Positions 17,748 through 25,866 of a stretch of DNA of 64,000 nucleotides are shown here, in pieces (within the stretch, counting starts at the first letter, position 1; every line of letters begins with the position of its first letter). The DNA is from Chloroflexales bacterium ZM16-3 (GTDB lineage: Bacteria; Chloroflexota; Chloroflexia; Chloroflexales; Chloroflexaceae). The stretch spans positions 34,269 through 98,268 of the forward strand of contig RYFE02000018.1 of assembly GCA_004138175.2 (NCBI GenBank). The letters run 5' to 3'. The notes under the pieces were generated by a model. That model was not told the origin of the DNA. It worked only from the letters and a program-made list of their open reading frames with translations, and ran no database searches. Position numbers and translations under genes: made by a program.

Positions 17748-18266
17748 ATGTCTTCTCTGGAGACCAAGAAGGCCGTCGAATACGCGCTCGCTTTCGCAAC
17801 CGCAGGGGCAGGAGCGTCTTTTAGCATAAAGACATTCGTTCCGATTCCAGTAATAGATGCTGTCCCTCAGACCATCATCGTAACGGTAATGGCGAATCAG
17901 CTAGCGTCTATCTATAAACTCAGCTCGCTCAAGGGCCTAACTATTTTCACAGGGAAGATAGTAGGCGCGGCAGGCGGTGTGAAATTGGCAAGCGAGGTGA
18001 TCACGTTTGTGCCTGTGGCGGGGCCGAGCACGAGCGCGGCTACCTCGTTCGCTGTGCATATGTCAGTGGGCATTGTGTTAATTATTGTGTTTGAATTAAT
18101 ACAATCAGGCGCTATCCCTGAGGATTTCATCAACAACGTAACGGTCAGCGATATGACGGCCCTGCTGAGCTTGGCCGCCGAGGCTTTGGGGAAGATCGTA
18201 CGGGGTGATGATGGCGAGGAGACCATCAGGGCGGCCGTAGAGCAGTTTGGGGTTCAGGCGGCATAG
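17748..18266 (+). CDS. Stand-alone DUF697-like membrane protein
   Basis: A 172-residue protein. FVPIPVIDAVPQTIIVTVMANQLASIYKL, followed by GAAGGVKLASEVITFVPVAGPSTSAATSFAVHMSVG, matches the pattern of DUF697, a membrane-associated domain usually fused behind dynamin- or Era-like GTPases (PIPxxD, long amphipathic helices, PVxG). Here the domain stands alone with a charged C-terminal extension (EALGKIVRGDDGEETIRAAVEQFG). No GTPase is adjacent. Lower GC and AT-ending codons in the centre set it apart from its neighbours. The family call is by eye. Confidence 0.65.
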   Translation: MSSLETKKAVEYALAFATAGAGASFSIKTFVPIPVIDAVPQTIIVTVMANQLASIYKLSSLKGLTIFTGKIVGAAGGVKLASEVITFVPVAGPSTSAATSFAVHMSVGIVLIIVFELIQSGAIPEDFINNVTVSDMTALLSLAAEALGKIVRGDDGEETIRAAVEQFGVQAA

Positions 18267-18268
18267 GC

Positions 18269-18296
18269 AGCACTGAGGCACTGAGGCACTGAGACA
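18269..18296. repeat. CACTGAGG octamer array, copy 1
   Basis: Three tandem near-copies of CACTGAGG follow the stop of the DUF697-like gene. The same octamer array recurs at 21141, 23068 and 23629. Confidence 0.7.
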
Positions 18297-18436
18297 GGCG
18301 GCTCGCTGCGCTCGGGCCTTGATCCCGACCGGCTCAATCGTTCTGCTCGCCGCTATAGTTCTCTCCCGTGCGAAGGGCGTGAAGCGCGCTATAATGGTGC
18401 GGCTACCCTGGCCCTTCGCTGCGTGAGGAGATCGCT

Positions 18437-19513
18437 ATGACCTATGGAGTGAAGCTCGACCCCCGTCCGCTGACTGGCGAGATCGGGGTGCGCGATCTAG
18501 TCGATAACTATCTGTTTGCCTATAACGCGGCCCGCCTGCGCGAGGCGTGCCAGCTCTTTGCCCGCAAGATCGTTCAGCCTGATGTGACGATCGGCGTGAC
18601 CCTGAGCGGCGCGCTGACGCCGACTGGCATTGGCACGGCGGCGATCGTGCCGCTGATCCGCGCCGGCATGATCGACTGGGTGGTTAGCACTGGGGCCAAC
18701 CTCTACCACGATATGCACCGCTCGCTGGGCTTCGAGATGTTTGGCAGCACGCCCTTCACCAACGATATTGAGCTGCGCGAGAATAAGATCATCCGCATCT
18801 ACGATATTCTCTTTCACCAGGATGTGCTGCTGGAGAGCGATGCGTTTGTGCGCGAGTGCCTGCGCGGCGAGGAGTTTCAGACGACGATGGGCAGCGCTGA
18901 GCTGCACTATAAGCTCGGCAAGTATACGAAGGCCCGCGAGGAGGCTCTGGGCAGCGGCTATGTGAGCATTCTCACGGCGGCCCACGAGTGTGGCGTGCCT
19001 ATGTATACCTCTAGCCCCGGCGACAGCACCCTGGGCATGAATGTGGCCGCCCTGGCCCTTGAGGGCAACAAGTGCCGCTTCGATGTCGAGCGCGATGTGA
19101 ATGAGAGCACCGCAATCGTCTACGATGCCAAGAAGAGTGGCGGCCAGAGCGCGGTGGTGATCGTCGGCGGCGGCTCGCCGAAGAACTTTATCCTCCAGAC
19201 TGAGCCTCAGATCCAGGAGATCCTCGGCCTCGACGAGGCTGGCCACGACTACTTCATCCAGTTCACCGACGCCCGCCCCGACACTGGCGGCCTCTCTGGG
19301 GCCACGCCTTCCGAGGCGATGACCTGGGGGAAGATCGACCCCGAACAGCTCCCCGGCACGGTGGTCTGCTACCTGGACAGCACGGTGGCCCTGCCGATCC
19401 TGGCGAGCTACGCCCTGGCCAGCGCCGCGCCCCGCCCGCTCAAGCGGCTCTACGATAGGCGCGACGATCTGCTCGCGCAGATCAGCGCCGATTACCGCGC
19501 CAAGCTGGGCTAA
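18437..19513 (+). CDS. Deoxyhypusine synthase family protein
   Basis: A 358-residue NAD-dependent enzyme of the deoxyhypusine/homospermidine synthase fold. VSTGANLYHD, the GGGSPKNFILQTEP motif and GATPSEAMTWGKI are diagnostic; Lys299 in WGKI corresponds to the lysine that forms the covalent imine intermediate in human deoxyhypusine synthase. Bacteria have no hypusinated eIF5A, so the expected reaction is transfer of an aminobutyl group to a polyamine (homospermidine formation) or another acceptor. It is a single gene with SD GAGGAGA and TATAAT at 18390. The composite repeat follows directly. Confidence 0.88.
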   Translation: MTYGVKLDPRPLTGEIGVRDLVDNYLFAYNAARLREACQLFARKIVQPDVTIGVTLSGALTPTGIGTAAIVPLIRAGMIDWVVSTGANLYHDMHRSLGFEMFGSTPFTNDIELRENKIIRIYDILFHQDVLLESDAFVRECLRGEEFQTTMGSAELHYKLGKYTKAREEALGSGYVSILTAAHECGVPMYTSSPGDSTLGMNVAALALEGNKCRFDVERDVNESTAIVYDAKKSGGQSAVVIVGGGSPKNFILQTEPQIQEILGLDEAGHDYFIQFTDARPDTGGLSGATPSEAMTWGKIDPEQLPGTVVCYLDSTVALPILASYALASAAPRPLKRLYDRRDDLLAQISADYRAKLG

Positions 19514-19519
19514 TCTGCC

Positions 19520-19617
19520 TGGGGCTGCGCCCCAGACCTGCTTAATGTTGAGCCTGGGCGGCGTAGCCGCCCAGGCTCAACATTAAAATACTGCGGGGGC
19601 GGCGGAGCCGCCCCCGC
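19520..19617. repeat. Composite double-hairpin repeat, copy 2
   Basis: CCTGGGGCTGCGCCCC is followed by a first hairpin at 19542-19586 (arms TTAATGTTGAGCCTGGGCGG and complement) and a second at 19593-19617 identical to copy 1 except for the loop. The first-hairpin arms differ from copy 1 but still pair perfectly. Confidence 0.75.
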
Positions 19618-19636
19618 ACCCCCACCGGGAGGCGAT

Positions 19637-21160
19637 GTGCAGCTTCTGCTCGACGGGCTCCCGCTCGGCGAGGCCGCCGCCATCGATGAGTGGCGCTCGG
19701 CCGAGATCTCCTGCCTGTCGCCTGCGGGGGCCAGCCTGCGCCTGTGGCTGGGCGATCTGGAGCTAGAGCCCTTCCTGCGCCCCGGCGACCCGGCATGGCG
19801 CTGGCGTGTCCCGGCCCAGGGCGGCGTCGGCAGCTTCGCGATCCTGCTGCTCGCCGCGTGGCCCGACGGTCGCGCCGAGGAGCTGCGCGAGATCCTGCGG
19901 GTGCGCCCGCGCAAGCTCGACGAGGAGCGCTACCGCGCCCTGCTCGACGACCTCCAGCGCCTTGGGCGCGAACTGGTCTTCGCCCTCGGCGGCGGGGCCG
20001 CGCCCGGCGGCTGGACGCCCGAGGCTGACGCTGGCCAGCCCGCGCCCGCCGAGGATCTGGCCGGCCTGCTTGGCCCCGACCTCGACCGATTCCTGGCCGC
20101 CGCCGAGCGGATCGCCCTCCGCCCGCCCGACCGCCTGCGGCCTGGCGTGGATCTCGTAGATCCTGGCCAGTCCCGCGACCTCTCGGCGCTCGACCGGGCG
20201 CGCATCGACGCCTCGGCAGCCCCCGGCGAGGCGGGTGATGCCGCCGCCCTCGCCCGGCGGCTGATAGCTATCCCCGAGCATCGCCCCGCCGCCAGTCACG
20301 ACTCCTACGAGAACCGGCTGCTCAAGCGCACGCTGGCCTCCCTCGCCCGGCGGGTGGCTCAGCTTCAGGCGACGCTCGGCCTGCCCGACTCGGCCCGGCG
20401 GCGCGTCGCGGATGTCGCCGATCAGCTGCGCGGCCTGCGGGCGCGGCCCTTCCTCACCGACGTGTCCGCGCTCAGCCAGTTCGCCGGCCCCACCCCACGC
20501 CTCCAGCGCGACCCCGACTACCGCGCGGTTTTCCGCATGTGGCAGCTGCTGCGCCGCCGCCCGCTCATCCAGTGGGACGCGGCGACCCTGGCGATCCCGG
20601 TGCAGGATCTGCCCAGACTCTATGAGCGCTGGTGCGCCGCCAGGGTGGCCCTGGCCCTGCTGCACATGCCCGGCCTGCGCCTTGTCGCGCAGGGTGTGGC
20701 GCATCAGGAGGAGGACGACGAGATGGCCTGGGGGCTGCGTTTGGCCGAGGGCGGCGCGCTGCTAGAGCTGGGGGACACGGCGGGCGCACGGCTGACCCTG
20801 CGCTACCAGGCCCGCTACAGGCCCGGCGGCGCGCCGCTGCGCTCGCTCGACCGGCACACCCGCGTGCCTGACCTAGCCCTGGAGATCGCCCGGCCCGCTG
20901 CGCCGCCGAGGGTGATTGTGCTCGACGCCAAGTATCGCCTGGACGCATCCGGCGGCGTGCCCGAGGACGCGCTTGCCGACGCCTACAGCTACCTGGGCAG
21001 CATCGGCGCGGCCGACGGCTCGCGGGCCGCCCTGGCCGTGGCGCTGCTCTACCCCGGACGAGGCGCGGCTGAGGTCTACGCGAGCGGCGCGGCCGCCCTG
21101 CCCCTGCTCCCCGGCGAGGATGGCGAGCTGGCGGGGTGGATCACTGAGGCACTGAGGTGA
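19637..21160 (+). CDS. DUF2357/PD-(D/E)XK nuclease-domain protein
   Basis: A 507-residue protein. The middle (LDEERYRALLDDLQRLGRELVFAL and following helices) resembles DUF2357. The C-terminal third is a PD-(D/E)XK fold: Asp412 (VPDLALEIA) followed by VIVLDAKYR with Asp430 and Lys432, then a helix ending DALADAYSYLG. Relatives often pair with an McrB-like AAA+ GTPase in restriction-type modules; here no such partner is present, so this is an orphan nuclease. The start is GTG at 19637 after GGGAGG, only 20 bases beyond a hairpin repeat. GC is very high. Function in defence is inference. Confidence 0.7.
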   Translation: MQLLLDGLPLGEAAAIDEWRSAEISCLSPAGASLRLWLGDLELEPFLRPGDPAWRWRVPAQGGVGSFAILLLAAWPDGRAEELREILRVRPRKLDEERYRALLDDLQRLGRELVFALGGGAAPGGWTPEADAGQPAPAEDLAGLLGPDLDRFLAAAERIALRPPDRLRPGVDLVDPGQSRDLSALDRARIDASAAPGEAGDAAALARRLIAIPEHRPAASHDSYENRLLKRTLASLARRVAQLQATLGLPDSARRRVADVADQLRGLRARPFLTDVSALSQFAGPTPRLQRDPDYRAVFRMWQLLRRRPLIQWDAATLAIPVQDLPRLYERWCAARVALALLHMPGLRLVAQGVAHQEEDDEMAWGLRLAEGGALLELGDTAGARLTLRYQARYRPGGAPLRSLDRHTRVPDLALEIARPAAPPRVIVLDAKYRLDASGGVPEDALADAYSYLGSIGAADGSRAALAVALLYPGRGAAEVYASGAAALPLLPGEDGELAGWITEALR

Positions 21161-21223
21161 TGAGGCACTGAGGCGCTGAGGATGTGAGTGATTCAGTGAC
21201 TCAGTGATTCCGCGCCTCAGTGA
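21141..21223. repeat. CACTGAGG octamer array, copy 2 (inverted)
   Basis: TCACTGAGGCACTGAGG and relatives on the left face CAGTGATTC/GCCTCAGTGA on the right, forming a long imperfect hairpin that overlaps the last codons of the nuclease gene. Confidence 0.7.
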
Positions 21224-21359
21224 TGGGAGATGGGTGAAGACCTACAAACACCTTACCGCAGGCTGAGGATCTGTTCTGCCTATCAATGCTATAATCAGAC
21301 CAGCGGATCGGCACACCGCTGCGCACCGCCATCCTGTCTGCACCTGCGGAGATCTCTCG

Positions 21360-22409
21360 GTGAACGACGACCCCGCCGCCCATCTCGTTGTCCTGCGCGC
21401 CCGGCGCGATACGACAACCGACCCGGCGCTGTGTGCCGCCCTTGATCTGGCGATTGCTGCGCTGGAGGCCACCATCGTATCGGCGCGTGACATCGCCACC
21501 GGCGGCGGCGACTACGCCGAGGGCACGGTTGATAAGCGCAATGGCGCGTTCCTCGGGCCGGTGGCTGGGCCGCTGCATCAGCACTTCTACTCCCCCGGCG
21601 CGGCACCCGCCGGTACGCCCGCTCCGCCCCCGGCGTTTGTCGCCGCCGAGGTGAGCCAGCTTCGCCAGCAGGCGCTGTTTGCCTACCACTCGCGGGACTG
21701 GGTGACGGCGGCGGATCTGCTGGCGCGGCTGCTTGAGCGCGACCCCGCCGATACCGCTGCGGTCGGCTGGCTCGACGAAGCCCGCCGCAACCTGCGCCTG
21801 CACGACCGCTATGCGGTCGCGCGGCGGCTGCGCCAGGCCGACGAGTGGCAAGCCACGCTTAGTACGCTCGACGAGCTCGCCGCCGCGCAGCCAGCCTACC
21901 CCGACCCCGACGGGCTGCGGGCCTGGGTCGAGGCCGAGCGCTTGCGAGCGCTCTGGGAGCCGCGCTTTGGCCCGGCCTACGCCCAGGTTGCCGGCGGGCA
22001 CTACGCCGAGGCGCTGCGTGTGCTTACCGCGCACCTGGCGGCGAACCATGCCGACCAGGCCGCGCTGCGTGCGACGGCGCACATGATCGAGGATACCACC
22101 CTCGCCATCCCCGCCCGCGAGCGCGTGGCCTGTGGCGCGATCCTGGCCTGCTACAGCGACCCGCGGCGGCAGCTTTGTTGTTGGGTTCAGCGCAGCGGAG
22201 ATAGCAAAACTTCCGAAGTACGAGCAACAGTACTTCTCAAACACCAAGAACGAACGTGCGCTGACCATCCCCGCCTTCGATCTGGCCCGCTACCCGGTCA
22301 CGAATGCCCAGTATGCGCTGTTTATGAAGGCCGCTGGCTACGATCCAAGCAAGCCCTGGTGGGACGACGCGTCCCGCGCATGGCTGGCCCGCGACGATGC
22401 GGCCACTAA
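21360..22409 (+). CDS. N-terminal part of a frameshifted effector-type protein
   Basis: GTG start after TGCGGAGA. The first 40 residues (MNDDPAAHLVVLRARRDTTT...) are nearly the same as those of the gene at 23799, as is the segment GGGDYAEGTVDKRNGAF. A helical, TPR-like region follows (SQLRQQALFAYHSRDWVTAADLLARLLERDPADTAAV). The meaningful sequence ends at ILACYSDPR near 22165; the remaining 80 codons overlap the FGE-sulfatase gene in another frame and look like run-out. The protein would normally continue into the FGE domain, so this is half of a broken gene (mutation, assembly error or programmed shift). Role in a conflict system is inferred from the domain pairing. Confidence 0.6.
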   Translation: MNDDPAAHLVVLRARRDTTTDPALCAALDLAIAALEATIVSARDIATGGGDYAEGTVDKRNGAFLGPVAGPLHQHFYSPGAAPAGTPAPPPAFVAAEVSQLRQQALFAYHSRDWVTAADLLARLLERDPADTAAVGWLDEARRNLRLHDRYAVARRLRQADEWQATLSTLDELAAAQPAYPDPDGLRAWVEAERLRALWEPRFGPAYAQVAGGHYAEALRVLTAHLAANHADQAALRATAHMIEDTTLAIPARERVACGAILACYSDPRRQLCCWVQRSGDSKTSEVRATVLLKHQERTCADHPRLRSGPLPGHECPVCAVYEGRWLRSKQALVGRRVPRMAGPRRCGH

Positions 22410-23004
22410 GGGGCTGGAGGCTTGGCAGCGCCGGGACTTCAAAGATAGGCCCGAGTTCTGGGATGACCCGACCTTCGGGATTGCGCACCCAAACCACCCA
22501 GTGGTGGGGGTCAACTGGTACGAGGCGATGGCCTTCTGCCGCTGGCTGAGCGAGACACCCGAGTATAACCCGGAGGGATTCACCTACGCGCTGCCCAGCG
22601 AGGCCGAGTGGGAGTGCGCGGCGCGTGGTCTGCAACGGCGCATGTATCCCTGGGGAAATGACGAGCTAGACAGCGAGCGGGGCAGCTACGGTCAGACCTA
22701 CGGTGTTACCACGCTGGCGGTGGGCTGCTTCCCGCGCGGGGCCACGCCGGAGGGGGTGCTTGATCTGGCGGGGAATGTCTGGGAGTGGACGCGCAGCGCG
22801 TATCAGCCCTACCCCTACGACCCGGCCGACGGGCGCGAGCGCGGCAGCGACCCGGCGGGAAAACGCTTTACACTTCGCGGCGGCTCGTGGTTTGATCGGA
22901 CGATCGTCCTGCGCGGTTCCTCCCGCGGTCGAAATTCGCCCGACAACCACAATCAGAATGTTGGTTTTCGGCTTCTCCGGCGCCCTCCTAGTGCAAAGAA
23001 TTAA
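22132..23004 (+). CDS. FGE-sulfatase (formylglycine-generating-like) domain protein
   Basis: Real homology begins at GGSFVVGFSAAEIAKLP near 22165 and runs through FDLARYPVTNAQYALFMKA, VVGVNWYEAMAFCRWLS, YALPSEAEWECAARG, YPWGN, DLAGNVWEWTRSAY, LRGGSWFD and NVGFRLLRRP, all landmarks of the SUMF1/FGE-sulfatase domain. The catalytic cysteine pair of true formylglycine-generating enzymes is not evident, so this is more likely a non-catalytic or differently acting family member. The reading frame is shifted relative to the upstream head at 21360; together they look like one original protein of about 545 residues. Confidence 0.75.
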   Translation: MARSWPATATRGGSFVVGFSAAEIAKLPKYEQQYFSNTKNERALTIPAFDLARYPVTNAQYALFMKAAGYDPSKPWWDDASRAWLARDDAATKGLEAWQRRDFKDRPEFWDDPTFGIAHPNHPVVGVNWYEAMAFCRWLSETPEYNPEGFTYALPSEAEWECAARGLQRRMYPWGNDELDSERGSYGQTYGVTTLAVGCFPRGATPEGVLDLAGNVWEWTRSAYQPYPYDPADGRERGSDPAGKRFTLRGGSWFDRTIVLRGSSRGRNSPDNHNQNVGFRLLRRPPSAKN

Positions 23005-23067
23005 TTACGTGTCCTGCGTCCTGTGTCCCGGCGTCAGTAGAGCCATGTCGCTGCGGCAAGCTCGGAA

Positions 23068-23160
23068 TCACTGAGGCACTGAGATGATGAGACACTGAGG
23101 GTATGAACCGCCTCAGTGATTCAGTGATTCAGTGATTCAGTGATTCAGTGATTCAGTGCT
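23068..23160. repeat. CACTGAGG/CAGTGATT octamer array, copy 3
   Basis: CACTGAGG-type units on the left face six tandem CAGTGATT-type units on the right with period 8; the arms can pair. Confidence 0.75.
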
Positions 23161-23225
23161 TCGCACCCTCCGCCCCTGCCTGATCGGTGTACTTAGGGAA
23201 GCATCGATAGCGCAGGAGTGCCATT

Positions 23226-23624
23226 ATGACTGGAGCCACAGATCTCCCCTTTGTTGACCCGGCCTACCCGTCCTCCGAGACGACCGGGCAGATCATCGCG
23301 GCGGCGCTCGCCGTGCATCGCACGCTGGGTCCGGGCTTCGAGGAGGTGTTTTACCAGCGTGCGCTCGCCATGGAGTTGCCGGGGTTCGGCCTGGAGTTCG
23401 CCCGCGAGGTCTGGATTGATGTGTGCTACAAGGGGCACATCCTCGGGCGTAAGCGGGTGGACTTTGTGATCGAGGATGTTATGTTGGAGATCAAGGCGCG
23501 CGGACAGCTTGAGCCGGTTCACCACGTTCAGGCGCTCTCCTACCTCAAGGCGTCCGGGTATAAGGTTGGGCTGCTGATCAACTTCGGCGCCGCGCGGCTT
23601 GAGATCAAGCGCCTGGCGAATTGA
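23226..23624 (+). CDS. GxxExxY protein (PD-(D/E)XK superfamily)
   Basis: A 132-residue protein of the GxxExxY family. The name motif is visible as GFEEVFY, preceded by IIAAALAVHRTLGPG, and the nuclease-like core reads RVDFVIEDVMLEIKARGQL (D...E-x-K), then HHVQALSYLKASGYKVGLLINFG. The family has a PD-(D/E)XK fold without an established role; its genes are usually solitary and mobile. It is flanked by octamer arrays on both sides. SD GCAGGAG precedes ATG. Confidence 0.85.
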   Translation: MTGATDLPFVDPAYPSSETTGQIIAAALAVHRTLGPGFEEVFYQRALAMELPGFGLEFAREVWIDVCYKGHILGRKRVDFVIEDVMLEIKARGQLEPVHHVQALSYLKASGYKVGLLINFGAARLEIKRLAN

Positions 23625-23628
23625 GCAT

Positions 23629-23736
23629 CACTGAGGCACTGAGGCACTGAGGCACTGAGGGGGTGAGGGAGTGAATATCCTCAGTGCCTCAGTGCCTCAG
23701 TGCCTCAGTGCCTCAGTGCCTCAGTGCCTCAGTGCT
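23629..23736. repeat. CACTGAGG octamer array, copy 4 (large cruciform)
   Basis: At least three CACTGAGG units, a short spacer, and about seven CCTCAGTG units with period 8. The two arms are exact complements, so the stretch can form one long hairpin. Confidence 0.85.
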
Positions 23737-23798
23737 ATACTGTGATGGCGCACCCCGTAACGCACCGCCATTCTACCTGCATCTGCGGAGATCTCCCT

Positions 23799-24536
23799 AT
23801 GAACGATAACCCCGCCGCCCAGCTCGCCCTCCTGCGCGCCCGGCGCGCCGCGACGACCGACTCGGCGCTGTGTGCCGCTCTCGATGCGGCGATTGCCGCG
23901 CTGGAGGCTGCCATGTCACGCGGCAGCGCTGCTGGCAGCGGCATCCACTTTGGCAGCGGCGGCCAGTTTGGCGATGTGAGCATCGGCGATGTGGCCGGTA
24001 GAGATATCATCAAGGGCGACCGGATTACCACTGGCGATATCACCGGGAGCAGCGGGGTCGCTATCGGGCGCGGTGCGCAGAGCAGCGTGCGCACTGTCCA
24101 TACCGGCGGCGGCGACTACGCCGAGGGCAGCATCGACAAGCGAAAGGGCACCTTTGTGAGCGGCGACCAGTTCACCATGTCCGGCAACTTCAGCGGCGCG
24201 ATCCTGAACATTAAGTCCACGCTGAGCAATGTCACCCAGAGCATCGGCGCATCATCGAACGGCGATACGGCGGCGAAGGCGCAGCTCCAGGAGCTGATCG
24301 CGCAGCTCGGCGCGGAGCTAGAGAAGACGCCCAAGGACTCCGAGGGCGATGCTGAGGCTGTGGCTGAGACGGCCAAGCATGCGGTGGAGCAGGCGACGAA
24401 GGCCAAGCCGAACAAGGCGCTGGTGCAGATCAGCGCTGAGGGGCTCAAGGCGGCGGCGCAGAACCTCGCCGCCGCGCTGCCTGCGGTGCTGCCGATCGCG
24501 ACGAAGATCGCCGAGACAATTCAGCGATTCGTGTAG
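23799..24536 (+). CDS. Paralogue of the 21360 head: Gly/Asp-repeat and helical protein
   Basis: A 245-residue protein starting at ATG 23799 after GCGGAGA. The N-terminal 40 residues duplicate those at 21360, including about 50 bases of upstream DNA. A low-complexity beta-type region follows with repeated G-D-[VI] steps (GGQFGDVSIGDVAGRDIIKG, GVAIGRGAQ, GGGDYAEGSIDKRKGTF). The C-terminal 85 residues are a helical module (LQELIAQLGAELEKTP ... ALPAVLPIATKIAETIQRFV). Similar modules occur next to NTPase-based conflict proteins (from memory of such families). No enzyme motif is visible. It may be a stand-alone adaptor. Confidence 0.6.
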   Translation: MNDNPAAQLALLRARRAATTDSALCAALDAAIAALEAAMSRGSAAGSGIHFGSGGQFGDVSIGDVAGRDIIKGDRITTGDITGSSGVAIGRGAQSSVRTVHTGGGDYAEGSIDKRKGTFVSGDQFTMSGNFSGAILNIKSTLSNVTQSIGASSNGDTAAKAQLQELIAQLGAELEKTPKDSEGDAEAVAETAKHAVEQATKAKPNKALVQISAEGLKAAAQNLAAALPAVLPIATKIAETIQRFV

Positions 24537-24561
24537 ATCTCGTGTCTTCGGCTATCGGTCA

Positions 24562-25722
24562 TCACGGCACTCCGAGCGTCGGCGTAGGCCCCGGCGTTGG
24601 CCGGAAGGTGTCGGCGGGGCGGGTGGTTGGCATGCTGGTGAGCAGCGCGCCGACGAGGATTGTGGCGGCCAGCAGCCCGACGCCTACAATGATCGGCCAT
24701 GGCCGTAGGGCTTGGCGGCTCGTCTGTGCCTGGGGGCGGACGGCGGCGGACGGCTGTGTGCTCATGGTCGCCGGTCGCTCGGGCGCGGGGCTGTAGCGCG
24801 GCCGCTGGGCCTGCGGGCGGGCGTGGGCCTGCGGGAATCTCGCGGCCACCTCCTCTAGGCTAGCCACCCGCCGCGTGGTGGTCGGGTGGGTCGGCTGCTC
24901 GTACCAGGGGATCACCATATCGTTCAGCACCTCGGTCTCGAAGAAGTCGAGCAGATCGTAGGCGTAGCCGAGCTGGCCGGCGAAGGCGTCGGCGGCGAAC
25001 TCGCGCTCGATGAAGTAGGAGCGCCAGATCGAGCCGAGCAGCGCCGGGCCGACCCCGCCGACCGCGAAGATGATCAGCATGCGCGTGATCTGGAGGCTGA
25101 TCCCAAAAAGCGGGCTGGCCAGCCCGCTCAGGTTGATCCGCAAGAAGGCGAAGACGACGACAAGGAACGCGATCATCACGGTCGAGACCCCGTAGGCCAC
25201 CCAGCGCAGCAGACCGATCAGCAGGTAGGCGATGAAGAATCCGCCGGGGATGGTCAGGGCGCGGATGCCCAGCAGCAGCCTGCCGTCCATGCTGTTGAAG
25301 TGGCCGAGCTCGTGGGCCACCACGCCGGTCAGGTAGCGGCTGGCGAACAGCTGGCGGTAGATGTACATCGTCCGCCCAGAGATGGCCGCGTTGAGTCCCT
25401 CGTCGTCTATGGCGAAGACGTGTTTGGGGAAGTGTACGCCCCTGGCCCGGATCTGGGCTACGGCCACATCAAGCTGCCCCTGTTCGGTCTTGCTCAGCGG
25501 GCGACCGCCCAGGTTGCGGCGCACCAGGATGTGCCCGCTGGGGATGCCGGCCACGACAAGCAGCGAGTAGATGATCGGCCCGAACCCGGCGATCACCCCT
25601 GCGACGATGCCCGCCGTGCCCCCGGCGAACAGGCTCACCAGCCCGCTTACGATCCCGAAGCGTATGGCCACGCTGATCGCCTCAAGTAGCAGCGTGACGA
25701 TGTAGAGTACGATCCCGGCCAT
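24562..25722 (-). CDS. M48 family membrane metalloprotease
   Basis: A 386-residue zinc endopeptidase related to HtpX. Two N-terminal membrane helices (residues 1-60), then the zinc motif HELGH at residues 137-141, two further membrane segments (about 155-230), and the third zinc ligand in REFAADAFAG. The C-terminal 130 residues are a Pro/Gln/Thr-rich disordered stretch followed by one more membrane helix (PWPIIVGVGLLAATILVGALL) and a Thr/Pro tail. That extra tail is not usual for HtpX. Membrane-protein quality control is the likely role. Confidence 0.85.
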   Translation of the reverse strand: MAGIVLYIVTLLLEAISVAIRFGIVSGLVSLFAGGTAGIVAGVIAGFGPIIYSLLVVAGIPSGHILVRRNLGGRPLSKTEQGQLDVAVAQIRARGVHFPKHVFAIDDEGLNAAISGRTMYIYRQLFASRYLTGVVAHELGHFNSMDGRLLLGIRALTIPGGFFIAYLLIGLLRWVAYGVSTVMIAFLVVVFAFLRINLSGLASPLFGISLQITRMLIIFAVGGVGPALLGSIWRSYFIEREFAADAFAGQLGYAYDLLDFFETEVLNDMVIPWYEQPTHPTTTRRVASLEEVAARFPQAHARPQAQRPRYSPAPERPATMSTQPSAAVRPQAQTSRQALRPWPIIVGVGLLAATILVGALLTSMPTTRPADTFRPTPGPTPTLGVP

Positions 25723-25866
25723 CGCGACCCCTTTGACGGCGGTGATACATAGAGCGCCTGCGTATTATAGATCGTCGGAGGGTTTGGAGCACCAAAGACA
25801 CGAAGCTGTGCGGAAGACGCGAACGTGAATGAGGAGACTCTGCATTTTGCATTCTGCATTTTGCAC

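Noticed and set aside
23629..23736. CRISPR interpretation of the CACTGAGG arrays
   Set aside because: Period of eight bases with no spacers; arms are inverted copies of each other.
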